Of a stretch of 12,232 nt of DNA, positions 1 through 8,141 are shown piece after piece (position 1 is the stretch's first letter; each line of letters begins with the position of its first letter). The position numbers were made by a program, and so were the translations under genes. The notes under the pieces were generated by a model that searched no databases, had not been told where the DNA came from, and saw only the letters and a list, made by a program, of their open reading frames with translations. Origin of the DNA: CAZVFX01 sp964626565 (lineage in GTDB: Bacteria > Myxococcota_A > UBA9042 > CAIXZC01); the NCBI GenBank assembly GCA_964626565.1, contig CAZVFX010000167.1, positions 1 through 12,232 of the forward strand, written 5' to 3'.

Positions 1-1
1 C

Positions 2-3000
2 AAAGCCGTTTCCGAGGCCGGGCCGGCAGACGTGATCAAGGTGATGGACGACGGCGTTGACGAAACGGACGACTACGTGGAAAACGTCGTGATTCCAGCA
101 GCGCTGGAAGGGCTTACCATCGAACGTTTTGATAGCGACGACACCAAGCCGCATATCAAGTCCGCCGACCCGAACCTCACCGTCATTACGGTCGAAGCGG
201 ACGGGGTAACTCTGAAAGGCTTGGAGATCAACGGCGCAGATTGGACCGAGGGCATCCTGTTCGCCTCCGGCACCAAGGACGGCCTGATCCTCCAGTGCAG
301 CTCGGGCTGGCAAGCCGGCCAGAAGAACAAGGAGTTCATCCGCATGGCCGCCGGCTCTTTTAACCACACGGTAAGCCAGTGTGAGATTATTGGCTCCGGC
401 AACTACGCCATCTGGATCCAGGGCGAAAACGGCGAAGAGACCAACCACATCATCGATTCGTGCAACACTCACAACAGCTTTGCTGCGGTGGCCGTCGAGG
501 GCGCAGGTTCCGTGCAGATCCTGGGGCTCACCTCCTGGAACAACACCTACGGCCTGAAGATCAGCGACGGAGGCGGGCACGTCATCCAGGGCAGTGTTTT
601 CGACAATGTGCAGAACTACGTCATTGGGCTGTCCATGTCGGATTTCAACCTGGTGGCCGACAACGAGGTGTTCAACTCGAGCCTGGGCCTGAGTATCGCC
701 AATGCGCACTACAGCGTCTTTGCCAACAACTTGTTCGAGATGAGCAGCGGCACGGGGTTGAGCCTGGAGGGCGGCGGATACAACGTGTTCTACACCAACT
801 TCGTCACTGGCGCCAACAAGGCGGTAACCACGCAGCAGGGAGGAAGCTCGTTCTTCACAAACAACATCTTCTCCAATTGTGGTTCGGAAGGCATGTCCCT
901 GGGCGCCGGGGGCAACCTGGTTGCATTCAATATCTTCGACGACAACGGCGGAGCGGGCATCTCCACGGCGTCCTTTCCCAACACGATTTTCGCTAACAAA
1001 TTCGACAACAATGCGGGCGGTGACGTGACCTCCACCAACGTGGAAGACGAATGGCGTACTCCCACCCGCGTATCCTACCGCTACCAGGACCAGCGCTTCC
1101 ACGGCTACGTCGGCAATCTGTACACCAGCTACACCGGCCTTGATGACGGCACCGGCGGGGCGACGGCAGGCGACGGCATTGGCGACACGGAGTTGCCTGT
1201 CGCGACCAACGGAGAGGGAGATCTCTACCCCATGGTGGGCAGTTATCCGGGCGACTACTTCCTGGAGATGTTCTATCTGGCCGCGGATTTCATGCTGTAC
1301 CAGAACACGGGGATCACTGCCATCGAGCACCTGGAGATTCCGGGGGGCGAATCCGCACTCTTCTTCGCCAACAAGGCGGCCGAGGCGACCTTGACTTTTC
1401 CGCCGGGAGACCCCGCTGATCAGACTAGCTGGACCTATCGGCTCTCGCTTAACTGGGTGCCCCCCGGAGGAGACTGCACTTTCCAAATGGGCTGGGTGGA
1501 CGACTCCGGCTTCGAGTATTTTGACCCGGCCGGACCAAAGGTAGTGCTCACCAACGAGAACTACGCAGAGAAGTGGCAAGGCGCCATGGACGCGGCGCCC
1601 CTCACAGTGCCTGAAGGTGCGACCCTGGCCTTGCGCGTCACCAACAACACCCCCCAGGAGCTGATCATCATTCCGTGGCACTCCTACATTTCGCCGCCGG
1701 GACCGGCTGGGCCCTCCTACCCCGAAGGAGGGGACGTAGACTCCGACATTTCCGTTGACCCCGAGGAGTTGGCATTGGGAGAGGTGGACTTCGGCCAGAG
1801 CTATCCGCTGCAGCTTACGGTAACCAACACCGGTGATTCGGATCTCACCGTTCTGGAAGCTCTGCTTTCGGGCCCGGACTCCGGAGAGTTTTCCGTCGAG
1901 GCGTCCTCCTGCCTCGACAACGGACCGGTGACTCTGGCAGCCCAGGAGCAATGCCTGATCGAACTGCTCTTCGCACCCCCCGCAGGAGGTGACAAGCAAG
2001 CGTCCCTGTACATCGTGTCCGATGACCCCGCTCTGCCCTATCTGCTGGTGCCCATCACAGCCCACGCCGGGCCCCAGTACACCCTGACTGCGGCCATTTC
2101 TCCTGCAACTGCCGGCTCGCTTTCCGGCTTGGGCATCGACTGCCCGGACGACTGCCAGGAGGTGCTGGACAAGGGAACTGAACTGACGCTGACTGCCGCC
2201 ACCCTGGAGAACACAACCCTGACGGGCTTCGAGGGATGCGACTCTACCAACGGCGCGACCTGCACCATTACTCTCGATACCGACCGCACGGTCACCGCAC
2301 TGTTCGACGAGCTGCTCCCCGATCTTCTGGTGGAGCCGGACAGCTATGACTTCGGCGAAACCTATGTCGGCGTTCCTTCACCAACTCACCTCTTCACCCT
2401 GACCAACGTGGGCGATTGGGAGTTGAACCTGGAGAAGGTGGAGATCGCCGGCGCGGACAAACAGCACTTCGCACTTAGCGATGCCAACCCCGCACCCGCA
2501 GCCCTCGCACCCGGAGCGTTTGCTACGGTCAGCGTCTGGTTCGACCCCCTTGCCGCCGGGGATAAAACCGCTGACCTGGTGATCACTTCCGACGACCCCG
2601 ACGAGGGCGAGGTGAAGATCCCGTTGGTCGGCTTTGCCGTCAGCGCGCCCCGCACCCTCACCGTCGCGATTGAACCCGCCGGGGCCGGAACGGTGACCGG
2701 GGAAGGGATAGATTGCCCGGGGGACTGCAACGAGGTCTTTCCAATGACCGTTCAGGTGGTGCTCACTGCATCGGCTAATACAGGCTACGACCTGTCTGAG
2801 TGGGTCAATTGTGACCAGGTGCAGGGAAATGATTGCACCGTGGAGCTGGACACCAACCTCACGGTTACCGCCAACTTCGTGAAAAGAAACCCCAAAATAG
2901 TCGTCAGCGCGAAGCTCATCGATTTCGGAGAAGTCGACGTGGACGACTCCTCGTCACCGCAGACCATAACTGTAACCAACGAGGGCAATTGGGAGTTGAA

Positions 3001-6000
3001 GACGGGCCAGGCGAAGCTGACCGGCTTGTTCGCCGAAGACTTCGAGCTGGAGCAGGACGACTGCTCGTCAGGCTCCGTCGCGGCCGGCGGCCAGTGCTCA
3101 ATAACCGTTACCTTTGCTCCCGGAGCCGCCAAAACCCGGGCGGCAACAGTGTACCTGCCTTCCGACGACCCGCTCACCCCCGAGGCGGCTGTGGGGCTAA
3201 GGGGGTGGGGAGTTGGCGAAGAACCGGAAACACCGGGGGTCCCCGTGCAACCGGAAATCGACCCTGAGAACCCGCCTGCGGCCGCGGTATCGCCAGACTC
3301 GTGGGACTTTGGAGAAGTAGTGGTCAAGGAAGACTCAACCATCGCGCTGTTCACAATGACCAACACCGGCGGCTACGGTCTAGTCGCCCAACCTTCCATT
3401 GCGGCAGAAAACGACGATGAGTTCATCGTCACGAAGAACGGCTGCAGCAACCCGCTGGACGCGGGCGGCACATGCGATGTCCGCATCACCTTCATTCCTT
3501 ACTTCGCGGGCCAGCGCGACGCCGAGTTGAATTTCTCCACCAACAGCAACACCCCGGTCCCGTCTATTCAGCTCACGGGAGTCGGCAAAAAGAAAGGGGG
3601 CGGAGGCGGTTGTGCGGTTCCCAACTCAGCTCCTTCCAGCGGCGCGGCGCTATTGCTGCTGGTGATGGTGGCGCTCCCGTTTCTGTTGCGGCAGCGGGCT
3701 TCTTTAGTAGTGGGCCTTGCCCTCGTCCTGCTCACCACCTTCGGTGCAACCTCCTGCTTCGACGCCACGGGTGAATGCGTGGGCTCCATGCACCTGGAGG
3801 GGACCGGTGATTTCGCCGCGGTCAACTCAGTGATGCGGCAGTGGGCAAGAGCCACCCAGTTCGATTGCCACGAGGTGCGTTTCACCCTTGAGGAGTTGGG
3901 GCCTTCGCCCTCCTTCGCCTTCGAGTTCAGGGGCCAGACGCCGTTGTGGGTGGGGCGCAAGTACGGCAAGGGCACCCAGTTCACTTTCGGCGGTAAGACT
4001 TGTTACGTAGCGGAAGGCGCCATGTACGTATCCGACGTCACCGTGATCGAAGTAGCTGAAGCCTGCTCGGAACACGTGGAGATGCGTTTCGACCTTAGCG
4101 CCATGTGCTCCTTTGAGGGCTATCCCAGCTTTGAACAGCTTGTTCCCACCGAGCACCGGCTGGAAGGGGCGGTGAGATTCGCACTTGACCCGGACTGGCA
4201 ATGTCCGCTGCTGACCCTGTTCGGGCAGGCCGGCTACGGTACGGACAACCTGGCCCCGGAAGGTATCGGCAACGTGCGGGAAATGGAGTGGCCGGTAGAG
4301 TATTGGGGCACCGAGGTCAACTTCGTCTACGCCGAGCTTTCGTCGCTGAAAGCCAGTGCCGATGACGGCAGCGCGATAACCGTCGAAGACCTGGCCGTGA
4401 CGGTGGTTCCCGATACCGGCCTTCCCGGCAACCACTTCTGCTCCTGGTGGTCCGACATGGCCGGCCCGCCCCCAAACCCGGTCAATTGCCCGGCGCCGGG
4501 ACTGACCGTGGAGCCCATGACCATCTTGCTGGACAATCTGCCCGCAGGACAGTCGGCGGCAGTGACTTTCGGCGATAGGTTCAGCATTTCTCCCACGATG
4601 AACTGGCCTGCCCCTGCTGCGGGACAACCGGTGGTGACCTTTCCCACCCCCGGCGGCACTATTTACAATGAAGACCCGCTGGCGCTGGTTTGGAGCAGTG
4701 CCGGGGCCGGCGACGAACCGGTTATCGTAAGATTCCGGGACGGAAGCAACGATGTGATCGCTGAATTCGAAGTACCCGACACCGGCTCGGCAGAAGTAGA
4801 TTTCGCCTTCTTCGGCGGGCAAACCGGTCCCGCCTTCCTGGAAGTGGAGCGCTTCGCGGAAGGGCCGCTGGAGTTGGACTTCCCACTGGCGGCGGGTTCT
4901 TCCTTTGTAAGCCGGCAGATTCATCGGTTGCCGGTCATCTTCGAACAGGGATCGGAAGTGATCATACCCGACCCGGTAGGCCCGGACTTTGTGTGGAGCG
5001 AGCCCGAAACTCTGGCCGCAGGCACATTCGACTGGTGGGCCCGTTCGCCCCGTCTCGACGCGTCCGGCGACGGCCTGGTTTATCTTGCGTGGCTGGTGGA
5101 CACGCCGGCAGGAGGCGGGCAGGTGAACGCGACAGCCTTCGACAGTCTTGCCGGCAACTTCGCCCAGTTGAACTTCCTCCCCGAGTGGCTCATTACTGAG
5201 GGCCCAATAGGAGTTTCCGCCGGAGACGGCTACGGTCTGGTGTGGGGGTATTCGGACCAGGGCGGAGGCTATCAGCCTACCGCGCTGCTCTTGTCCAGCA
5301 CCAACAGCTCCGATGCGTCTATTCCGTCCGGTCTGGACCCCCAGAACACAACTTCGGGCCTCAGCGGCATCAAGCTGCAGGATGACAGTTATCTCCTCAT
5401 CGCAGTGGGGGCAGACCTGAATCTCCACTACAGCCTCACCGGCGAACCGTTTCAATACCTCACCGGAGCCGGGGACGTGCTCTCCGACTCGCCCATACTG
5501 TTCCAAACCTCGGCCACCGGTGTCGTGGTGTTGCACTGGGTAACGGGGGGAGTCAACCTGTACGGCTTCGACCCTTACGGTGGGGATGCGGCAGGGGTCC
5601 CGCTGGATCAGTTTATCGTTGACCGCGCATGCGCGGGCAGCGGCGTTCCCGGCCCGGACGGATACGCCCATTTCCTCTGCCCGCCGTTGGCTGGGGCCGG
5701 AGAGACGCAGCCTACTTACGCCCGGGTCTCGCTGGAAACCGGCGCCCTGGTTGGAGAGGCCGAGCCGGTACCTGCCGACGCATATTTCGTAGAACAGGTT
5801 GTAGACCAGAAGTTGGCTGCGTCCCCAGATGGTTCCGTATGGGCCATGTTCGTGATGGAGTGCGACGAGGGGGAAGCGTGCCCGCTGCTGTACCACCGAC
5901 TCGGGACGGGCGAGTGGGAAGGGCCCCATGAAGGGGGCGAAGCGGTCGGTGACGTGGACATCACGGTGGACAGTTCCGGCATGGTGCACCTGCTGTACAC

Positions 6001-6070
6001 AACGCCGCTGGAGCCCGACGGAGTGAATCCGTCTTCGCTTTACTACACGATGATGGAGGTGAGCCAATGA
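2..6070 (+). CDS. Giant exported repeat protein, 5'-truncated: beta-helix, ASH/InlB-B repeats, internal sorting tail, lipobox, propeller-like C-terminus
   Basis: The frame is open to the left edge, and the residues before the first GTG (position 32) already read as beta-helix sequence (AVSEAGPADVIKV), so the true start lies outside the window. Numbering from that GTG, residues 1-340 are short Asn/Gly-rich repeats of a right-handed parallel beta-helix, ending with a DGIGDT motif near 381 as in NosD-like proteins. Residues 410-565 are an unassigned beta-rich domain. Residues 573-1190 hold four ASH/choice-of-anchor-D-like domains, with InlB-B-like repeats after the first and second. Residues 1189-1222 are Gly5-Cys, a hydrophobic run and RQR. 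Residues 1223-1242 are a second hydrophobic run ending in ATSC. Residues 1242-1650 are Cys-rich and unassigned. Residues 1652-2012 have BNR/propeller-like repeats. The likely role is a cell-surface or secreted binding protein; no catalytic motif was recognised. It overlaps the next gene by ATGA, so the two are probably cotranslated. Domain assignments rest on pattern recognition only. Confidence 0.85.
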   Translation, partial: KAVSEAGPADVIKVMDDGVDETDDYVENVVIPAALEGLTIERFDSDDTKPHIKSADPNLTVITVEADGVTLKGLEINGADWTEGILFASGTKDGLILQCSSGWQAGQKNKEFIRMAAGSFNHTVSQCEIIGSGNYAIWIQGENGEETNHIIDSCNTHNSFAAVAVEGAGSVQILGLTSWNNTYGLKISDGGGHVIQGSVFDNVQNYVIGLSMSDFNLVADNEVFNSSLGLSIANAHYSVFANNLFEMSSGTGLSLEGGGYNVFYTNFVTGANKAVTTQQGGSSFFTNNIFSNCGSEGMSLGAGGNLVAFNIFDDNGGAGISTASFPNTIFANKFDNNAGGDVTSTNVEDEWRTPTRVSYRYQDQRFHGYVGNLYTSYTGLDDGTGGATAGDGIGDTELPVATNGEGDLYPMVGSYPGDYFLEMFYLAADFMLYQNTGITAIEHLEIPGGESALFFANKAAEATLTFPPGDPADQTSWTYRLSLNWVPPGGDCTFQMGWVDDSGFEYFDPAGPKVVLTNENYAEKWQGAMDAAPLTVPEGATLALRVTNNTPQELIIIPWHSYISPPGPAGPSYPEGGDVDSDISVDPEELALGEVDFGQSYPLQLTVTNTGDSDLTVLEALLSGPDSGEFSVEASSCLDNGPVTLAAQEQCLIELLFAPPAGGDKQASLYIVSDDPALPYLLVPITAHAGPQYTLTAAISPATAGSLSGLGIDCPDDCQEVLDKGTELTLTAATLENTTLTGFEGCDSTNGATCTITLDTDRTVTALFDELLPDLLVEPDSYDFGETYVGVPSPTHLFTLTNVGDWELNLEKVEIAGADKQHFALSDANPAPAALAPGAFATVSVWFDPLAAGDKTADLVITSDDPDEGEVKIPLVGFAVSAPRTLTVAIEPAGAGTVTGEGIDCPGDCNEVFPMTVQVVLTASANTGYDLSEWVNCDQVQGNDCTVELDTNLTVTANFVKRNPKIVVSAKLIDFGEVDVDDSSSPQTITVTNEGNWELKTGQAKLTGLFAEDFELEQDDCSSGSVAAGGQCSITVTFAPGAAKTRAATVYLPSDDPLTPEAAVGLRGWGVGEEPETPGVPVQPEIDPENPPAAAVSPDSWDFGEVVVKEDSTIALFTMTNTGGYGLVAQPSIAAENDDEFIVTKNGCSNPLDAGGTCDVRITFIPYFAGQRDAELNFSTNSNTPVPSIQLTGVGKKKGGGGGCAVPNSAPSSGAALLLLVMVALPFLLRQRASLVVGLALVLLTTFGATSCFDATGECVGSMHLEGTGDFAAVNSVMRQWARATQFDCHEVRFTLEELGPSPSFAFEFRGQTPLWVGRKYGKGTQFTFGGKTCYVAEGAMYVSDVTVIEVAEACSEHVEMRFDLSAMCSFEGYPSFEQLVPTEHRLEGAVRFALDPDWQCPLLTLFGQAGYGTDNLAPEGIGNVREMEWPVEYWGTEVNFVYAELSSLKASADDGSAITVEDLAVTVVPDTGLPGNHFCSWWSDMAGPPPNPVNCPAPGLTVEPMTILLDNLPAGQSAAVTFGDRFSISPTMNWPAPAAGQPVVTFPTPGGTIYNEDPLALVWSSAGAGDEPVIVRFRDGSNDVIAEFEVPDTGSAEVDFAFFGGQTGPAFLEVERFAEGPLELDFPLAAGSSFVSRQIHRLPVIFEQGSEVIIPDPVGPDFVWSEPETLAAGTFDWWARSPRLDASGDGLVYLAWLVDTPAGGGQVNATAFDSLAGNFAQLNFLPEWLITEGPIGVSAGDGYGLVWGYSDQGGGYQPTALLLSSTNSSDASIPSGLDPQNTTSGLSGIKLQDDSYLLIAVGADLNLHYSLTGEPFQYLTGAGDVLSDSPILFQTSATGVVVLHWVTGGVNLYGFDPYGGDAAGVPLDQFIVDRACAGSGVPGPDGYAHFLCPPLAGAGETQPTYARVSLETGALVGEAEPVPADAYFVEQVVDQKLAASPDGSVWAMFVMECDEGEACPLLYHRLGTGEWEGPHEGGEAVGDVDITVDSSGMVHLLYTTPLEPDGVNPSSLYYTMMEVSQ
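1748..3598 (+). repeat. Protein-coding repeat block: four ASH-like domains alternating with two InlB-B-like repeats
   Basis: Four copies of an immunoglobulin-like domain of about 105 residues lie at residues 573-678, 765-871, 955-1063 and 1084-1190. Each starts with a 'xxDFGE/xVDFG' strand, continues with 'T(V/M)TNxG' and contains 'SDDP' or a close variant. This is the ASH/choice-of-anchor-D pattern. After copies one and two comes a 77-residue repeat (683-760 and 874-951) with GIDCPxDCxEV, a Trp or Phe strand and an ending TVTAxF. This matches the divergent InlB B-repeat family and has four Cys per copy (CPxDC and a later Cys pair). The DNA copies have diverged, so this is old duplication rather than recent tandem expansion. 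Confidence 0.7.
3587..3697 (+). other. Internal C-terminal-sorting-signal-like segment (KKK-GGGGGC, hydrophobic, RQR)
   Basis: Residues 1186-1222 read Lys3, Gly5, Cys1194, a short Pro/Ser spacer, a hydrophobic run (ALLLLVMVALPFLL) and RQR. A Gly-rich Cys motif followed by a membrane span and a basic cluster is the layout of Cys-type sorting tails such as MYXO-CTERM, Synergist-CTERM and JDVT-CTERM. Those normally end the protein within a few residues of the basic cluster. Here the frame continues for about 790 more residues. The exact tail family cannot be named without a profile search. Confidence 0.65.
3665..3757 (+). other. Internal signal-peptide-like segment with lipobox cysteine
   Basis: From Met1212 the sequence contains RQR, a hydrophobic stretch (ASLVVGLALVLLTTF) and GATSC, with Cys1242 followed by Phe-Asp. 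Read alone this resembles a lipoprotein signal peptide (basic n-region, h-region, small residues before Cys). The hydrophobic core upstream of RQR belongs to the preceding sorting-tail-like segment. No clear Shine-Dalgarno sequence precedes the ATG at 3665, so an independent internal start is not supported. It could equally be the second helix of a membrane hairpin. Confidence 0.5.
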
Positions 6071-6741
6071 GATGGTCTTTCATGCTCGCGTTCATCACGG
6101 CTGCACTGCTTGCGTCTTCGTGCAGCTACCTGGAATTCAACCAGCCGGAGCCCACGCGATACAAGGTCAAGGTAAAGGTAGAGCAGGCCGGCGCCGGTAC
6201 TGCATACGGCAAGGAGCTGATGCCCAACTCTCCCGGCGATAAGTGGGTCTATTTCGGTACCGACAAGTCGTACCTTGAAGAGGTCACGGAAGAGGTCATG
6301 CCGATAAATATGGTGGAAACCACGGTGAGACGTCGCTCCCACGACCTCGCTGCCTTCGACAGCTATCTGAAGATCAACTCCCGGGGCGCCTGGGATCATG
6401 GGGGTGAGGAGTACCTCCACCCGTGCCCGATCCCCCGCCTGGTGTTTCCCGTGCGGGTCGGCAAGAAGTGGAGCTTGTCCAACGGTGACACGGGGCTCGA
6501 GGCTTCCGCCGAGGTGGTGGGCGTCGATCAGGTAGGCACCGCCATGGGCCTGTTCGAGGCGGTGAGAGTGCAATACATCGTTAGCAACAGCAACGATGAG
6601 AGCTTCTCGCTCGCCGAGGTTTTGTGGTTCGTCCCCGGAGTCGGAATCGTTCAGATTCAGCGGGGGGACGAAACCTATCTGCTCCGCTATTTCGAGATTT
6701 CCGGCTTTGAGGCGGAAAGGGCTGCGGCCCGAATCAAGTAG
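6067..6741 (+). CDS. Small lipoprotein, function unknown (TapB/DUF3108-like pattern)
   Basis: This 224-residue protein has a lipoprotein signal: MRW, a hydrophobic stretch, then LLASSC with Cys19 as the lipidation site and Ser at +2. In a Gram-negative cell Ser at +2 favours outer-membrane sorting over inner-membrane retention. The mature part has GDKWVYF near residue 58, a 'FPVRVGKKWSLSNGDTG' segment, 'GLFEAVRVQY' and 'VLWFVPGVGIVQIQRGDE'. These beta-strand motifs recall the TapB/DUF3108-like fold seen in many uncharacterised envelope lipoproteins; this is a resemblance, not an assignment. The start is supported by GGAGGT at 6055-6060, six bases upstream. Its ATG overlaps the stop of the giant gene (ATGA), which suggests translational coupling and a shared envelope role. 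No enzyme motif was seen. Confidence 0.85.
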   Translation: MRWSFMLAFITAALLASSCSYLEFNQPEPTRYKVKVKVEQAGAGTAYGKELMPNSPGDKWVYFGTDKSYLEEVTEEVMPINMVETTVRRRSHDLAAFDSYLKINSRGAWDHGGEEYLHPCPIPRLVFPVRVGKKWSLSNGDTGLEASAEVVGVDQVGTAMGLFEAVRVQYIVSNSNDESFSLAEVLWFVPGVGIVQIQRGDETYLLRYFEISGFEAERAAARIK

Positions 6742-6768
6742 GCTGCCGACCGGTCCCGCAGAATCGCA

Positions 6769-6797
6769 TTGACACCGCAAATCGACAGTGTTACGAC
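6769..6797 (+). promoter_or_regulatory. Possible sigma70-type promoter for the phosphate symporter gene
   Basis: A consensus -35 TTGACA lies at 6769-6774. At 17 bp spacing the -10 position holds TACGAC (6792-6797), which matches only three of six consensus bases. The predicted start would give a leader of under 20 bases before the ATG at 6822. The strong -35 and its place in the only long gap of the plus-strand group favour it; the poor -10 argues against it. Confidence 0.3.
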
Positions 6798-6806
6798 CGC
6801 TTTCTG

Positions 6807-6815
6807 AAGGTGGAG
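6807..6815 (+). promoter_or_regulatory. Ribosome binding site that fixes the symporter start
   Basis: AAGGTGGAG lies six bases upstream of the ATG at 6822. It overlaps the alternative in-frame GTG at 6810, which has no good ribosome site of its own. This argues for the ATG at 6822. Confidence 0.6.
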
Positions 6816-6821
6816 AAATCT

Positions 6822-8120
6822 ATGACTTCCCAACGTCGTGTTCTCGAATCGCTGGAGGGTCCCGTCAAGGCGCTGGCGATTCTGGTACTGCTGAACTGCT
6901 TCTTCGTCAGCATATCGCTTATGGGCGCATTCAAGGGTATCGGCTCCGGATACGGAAAAGAACTCATTAACTCCCTGGCCCACAACCCGTTCATCGGGCT
7001 CTTCATGGGCGTGTTCATAACCAGCGTTATCCAGAGCTCTTCCACCACCACGTCAATCGTTGTCGGCCTGGTCGCAGGGGGGGCGCTGGGAGATTCCCCG
7101 GAACAGGCAATTCAACTCGCGATTCCCATCATCATGGGTTCCAACATCGGGACCAGCGTCACCAACACCATCGTTTCCCTGGCGCACGTAAACAACCCCG
7201 AGGAGATGAAGCGGGCGTTTTCGTCCGCTGTTGTCCACGACTTCTTCAACATCCTGTGCGTGATCATCTTCTTTCCCTTGCAGCTAGCGACCAACTTCCT
7301 GGGCCACTCCGCCAACCTCATGACCAAACTGCTGGCCGGCTCCGGGGGACTGACCTTCAAGAGCCCCATCAAGCTGGCTGTGAGTCCGCAGAAGGCCGCA
7401 GTGAAGAGCCTTATGGCCAACGATCTGGCCATCAAATTCGTCATCTATGCAACCCTCGTGTACATCGCGTTTCACTCCATCCAGTTCATCGCCAGGCGGG
7501 TCAATTCGGAAACCTCCAACCAGTCGATTTTCCCGGTGGGTGCGCTGCTGTTTGGAGGCCTGTTCGCAGTTTCGGACGTCTATTCAGGAGTGGTCTTCCA
7601 CCAGTCCACCGCCACGTTTGTGCTTGCGCTGGCAGGGCTGTTCGCTTCCCTGGTGGGATTCGTCAAAGTGATGCGATCCCTGGTGTTCGAGCGGATGGAG
7701 AAGCTGTTCCACAACGTGATCTTCAGGACCCCGGCGCTGGGAATCGTGTTCGGCATGGTCGTAACCGCGCTGGTGCAGAGCAGCTCGGTGACGACATCCA
7801 TCGCGATCCCGCTGGCCGGTGCGGGAATCATCTCCATCTACCAGGTCTTCCCCTACACTCTGGGGGCCAATGTGGGCACCACAATCACCGCAATTCTGGC
7901 GGCCCTGGCGGGCGGCCAGATTGCCGGGCTGACGGTTGCATTCGCCCACTTCCTGTTTAATATTTTTGGGATAATTGTGGTCTACCCGCTGAGGAAGATA
8001 CCGATCGGGATGGCCGTCAAATTGAGCGAGGTAGCCGTAAGGAACCGCCTCATACCGGTGCTTTTCGTGCTGACGGTATATTTGGGAATTCCCTTCCTGT
8101 TCATATTCTTGTTCAGGTAG
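6822..8120 (+). CDS. Na+/phosphate symporter family protein (PF02690 type)
   Basis: An inner-membrane protein of 432 residues from the chosen ATG at 6822 (436 if the GTG at 6810 is used). It has two inverted-repeat halves, each with the family signature: QSSSTTTSI at 71-79 and QSSSVTTSI at 319-327. Each is followed by a Gly-Asn motif: GSNIGTSVTN from 106 and GANVGTTIT from 348. These QSSS and G-x-N-x-G-T segments form the substrate and sodium binding core in the NptA/SLC34 family, which couples inward sodium flow to phosphate transport. The rest is largely hydrophobic membrane span. Some bacterial relatives carry a C-terminal PhoU domain in the same chain; here the protein ends after the last span and PhoU follows as a separate gene 21 bases downstream. 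Phosphate specificity is inferred from family; substrate identity is not shown by sequence. Confidence 0.9.
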   Translation: MTSQRRVLESLEGPVKALAILVLLNCFFVSISLMGAFKGIGSGYGKELINSLAHNPFIGLFMGVFITSVIQSSSTTTSIVVGLVAGGALGDSPEQAIQLAIPIIMGSNIGTSVTNTIVSLAHVNNPEEMKRAFSSAVVHDFFNILCVIIFFPLQLATNFLGHSANLMTKLLAGSGGLTFKSPIKLAVSPQKAAVKSLMANDLAIKFVIYATLVYIAFHSIQFIARRVNSETSNQSIFPVGALLFGGLFAVSDVYSGVVFHQSTATFVLALAGLFASLVGFVKVMRSLVFERMEKLFHNVIFRTPALGIVFGMVVTALVQSSSVTTSIAIPLAGAGIISIYQVFPYTLGANVGTTITAILAALAGGQIAGLTVAFAHFLFNIFGIIVVYPLRKIPIGMAVKLSEVAVRNRLIPVLFVLTVYLGIPFLFIFLFR

Positions 8121-8141
8121 GTTCAATAGGGGGGTAGGTAA

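Noticed and set aside
3587..3600. A5-G-A3-G5 run as a slippery site for programmed frameshifting
   Set aside because: The heptamer in frame is C AAA AAG rather than the canonical A AAA AAG, and a -1 shift would lose the hydrophobic tail that the zero frame encodes so well.
3827..6067. A 746-codon open frame on the minus strand opposite the second half of the giant gene
   Set aside because: Its translation has no recognisable domain and is rich in Arg, His and Gly, as expected from the shadow of a GC-rich coding strand. The plus frame has clear signal, repeat and domain content throughout.
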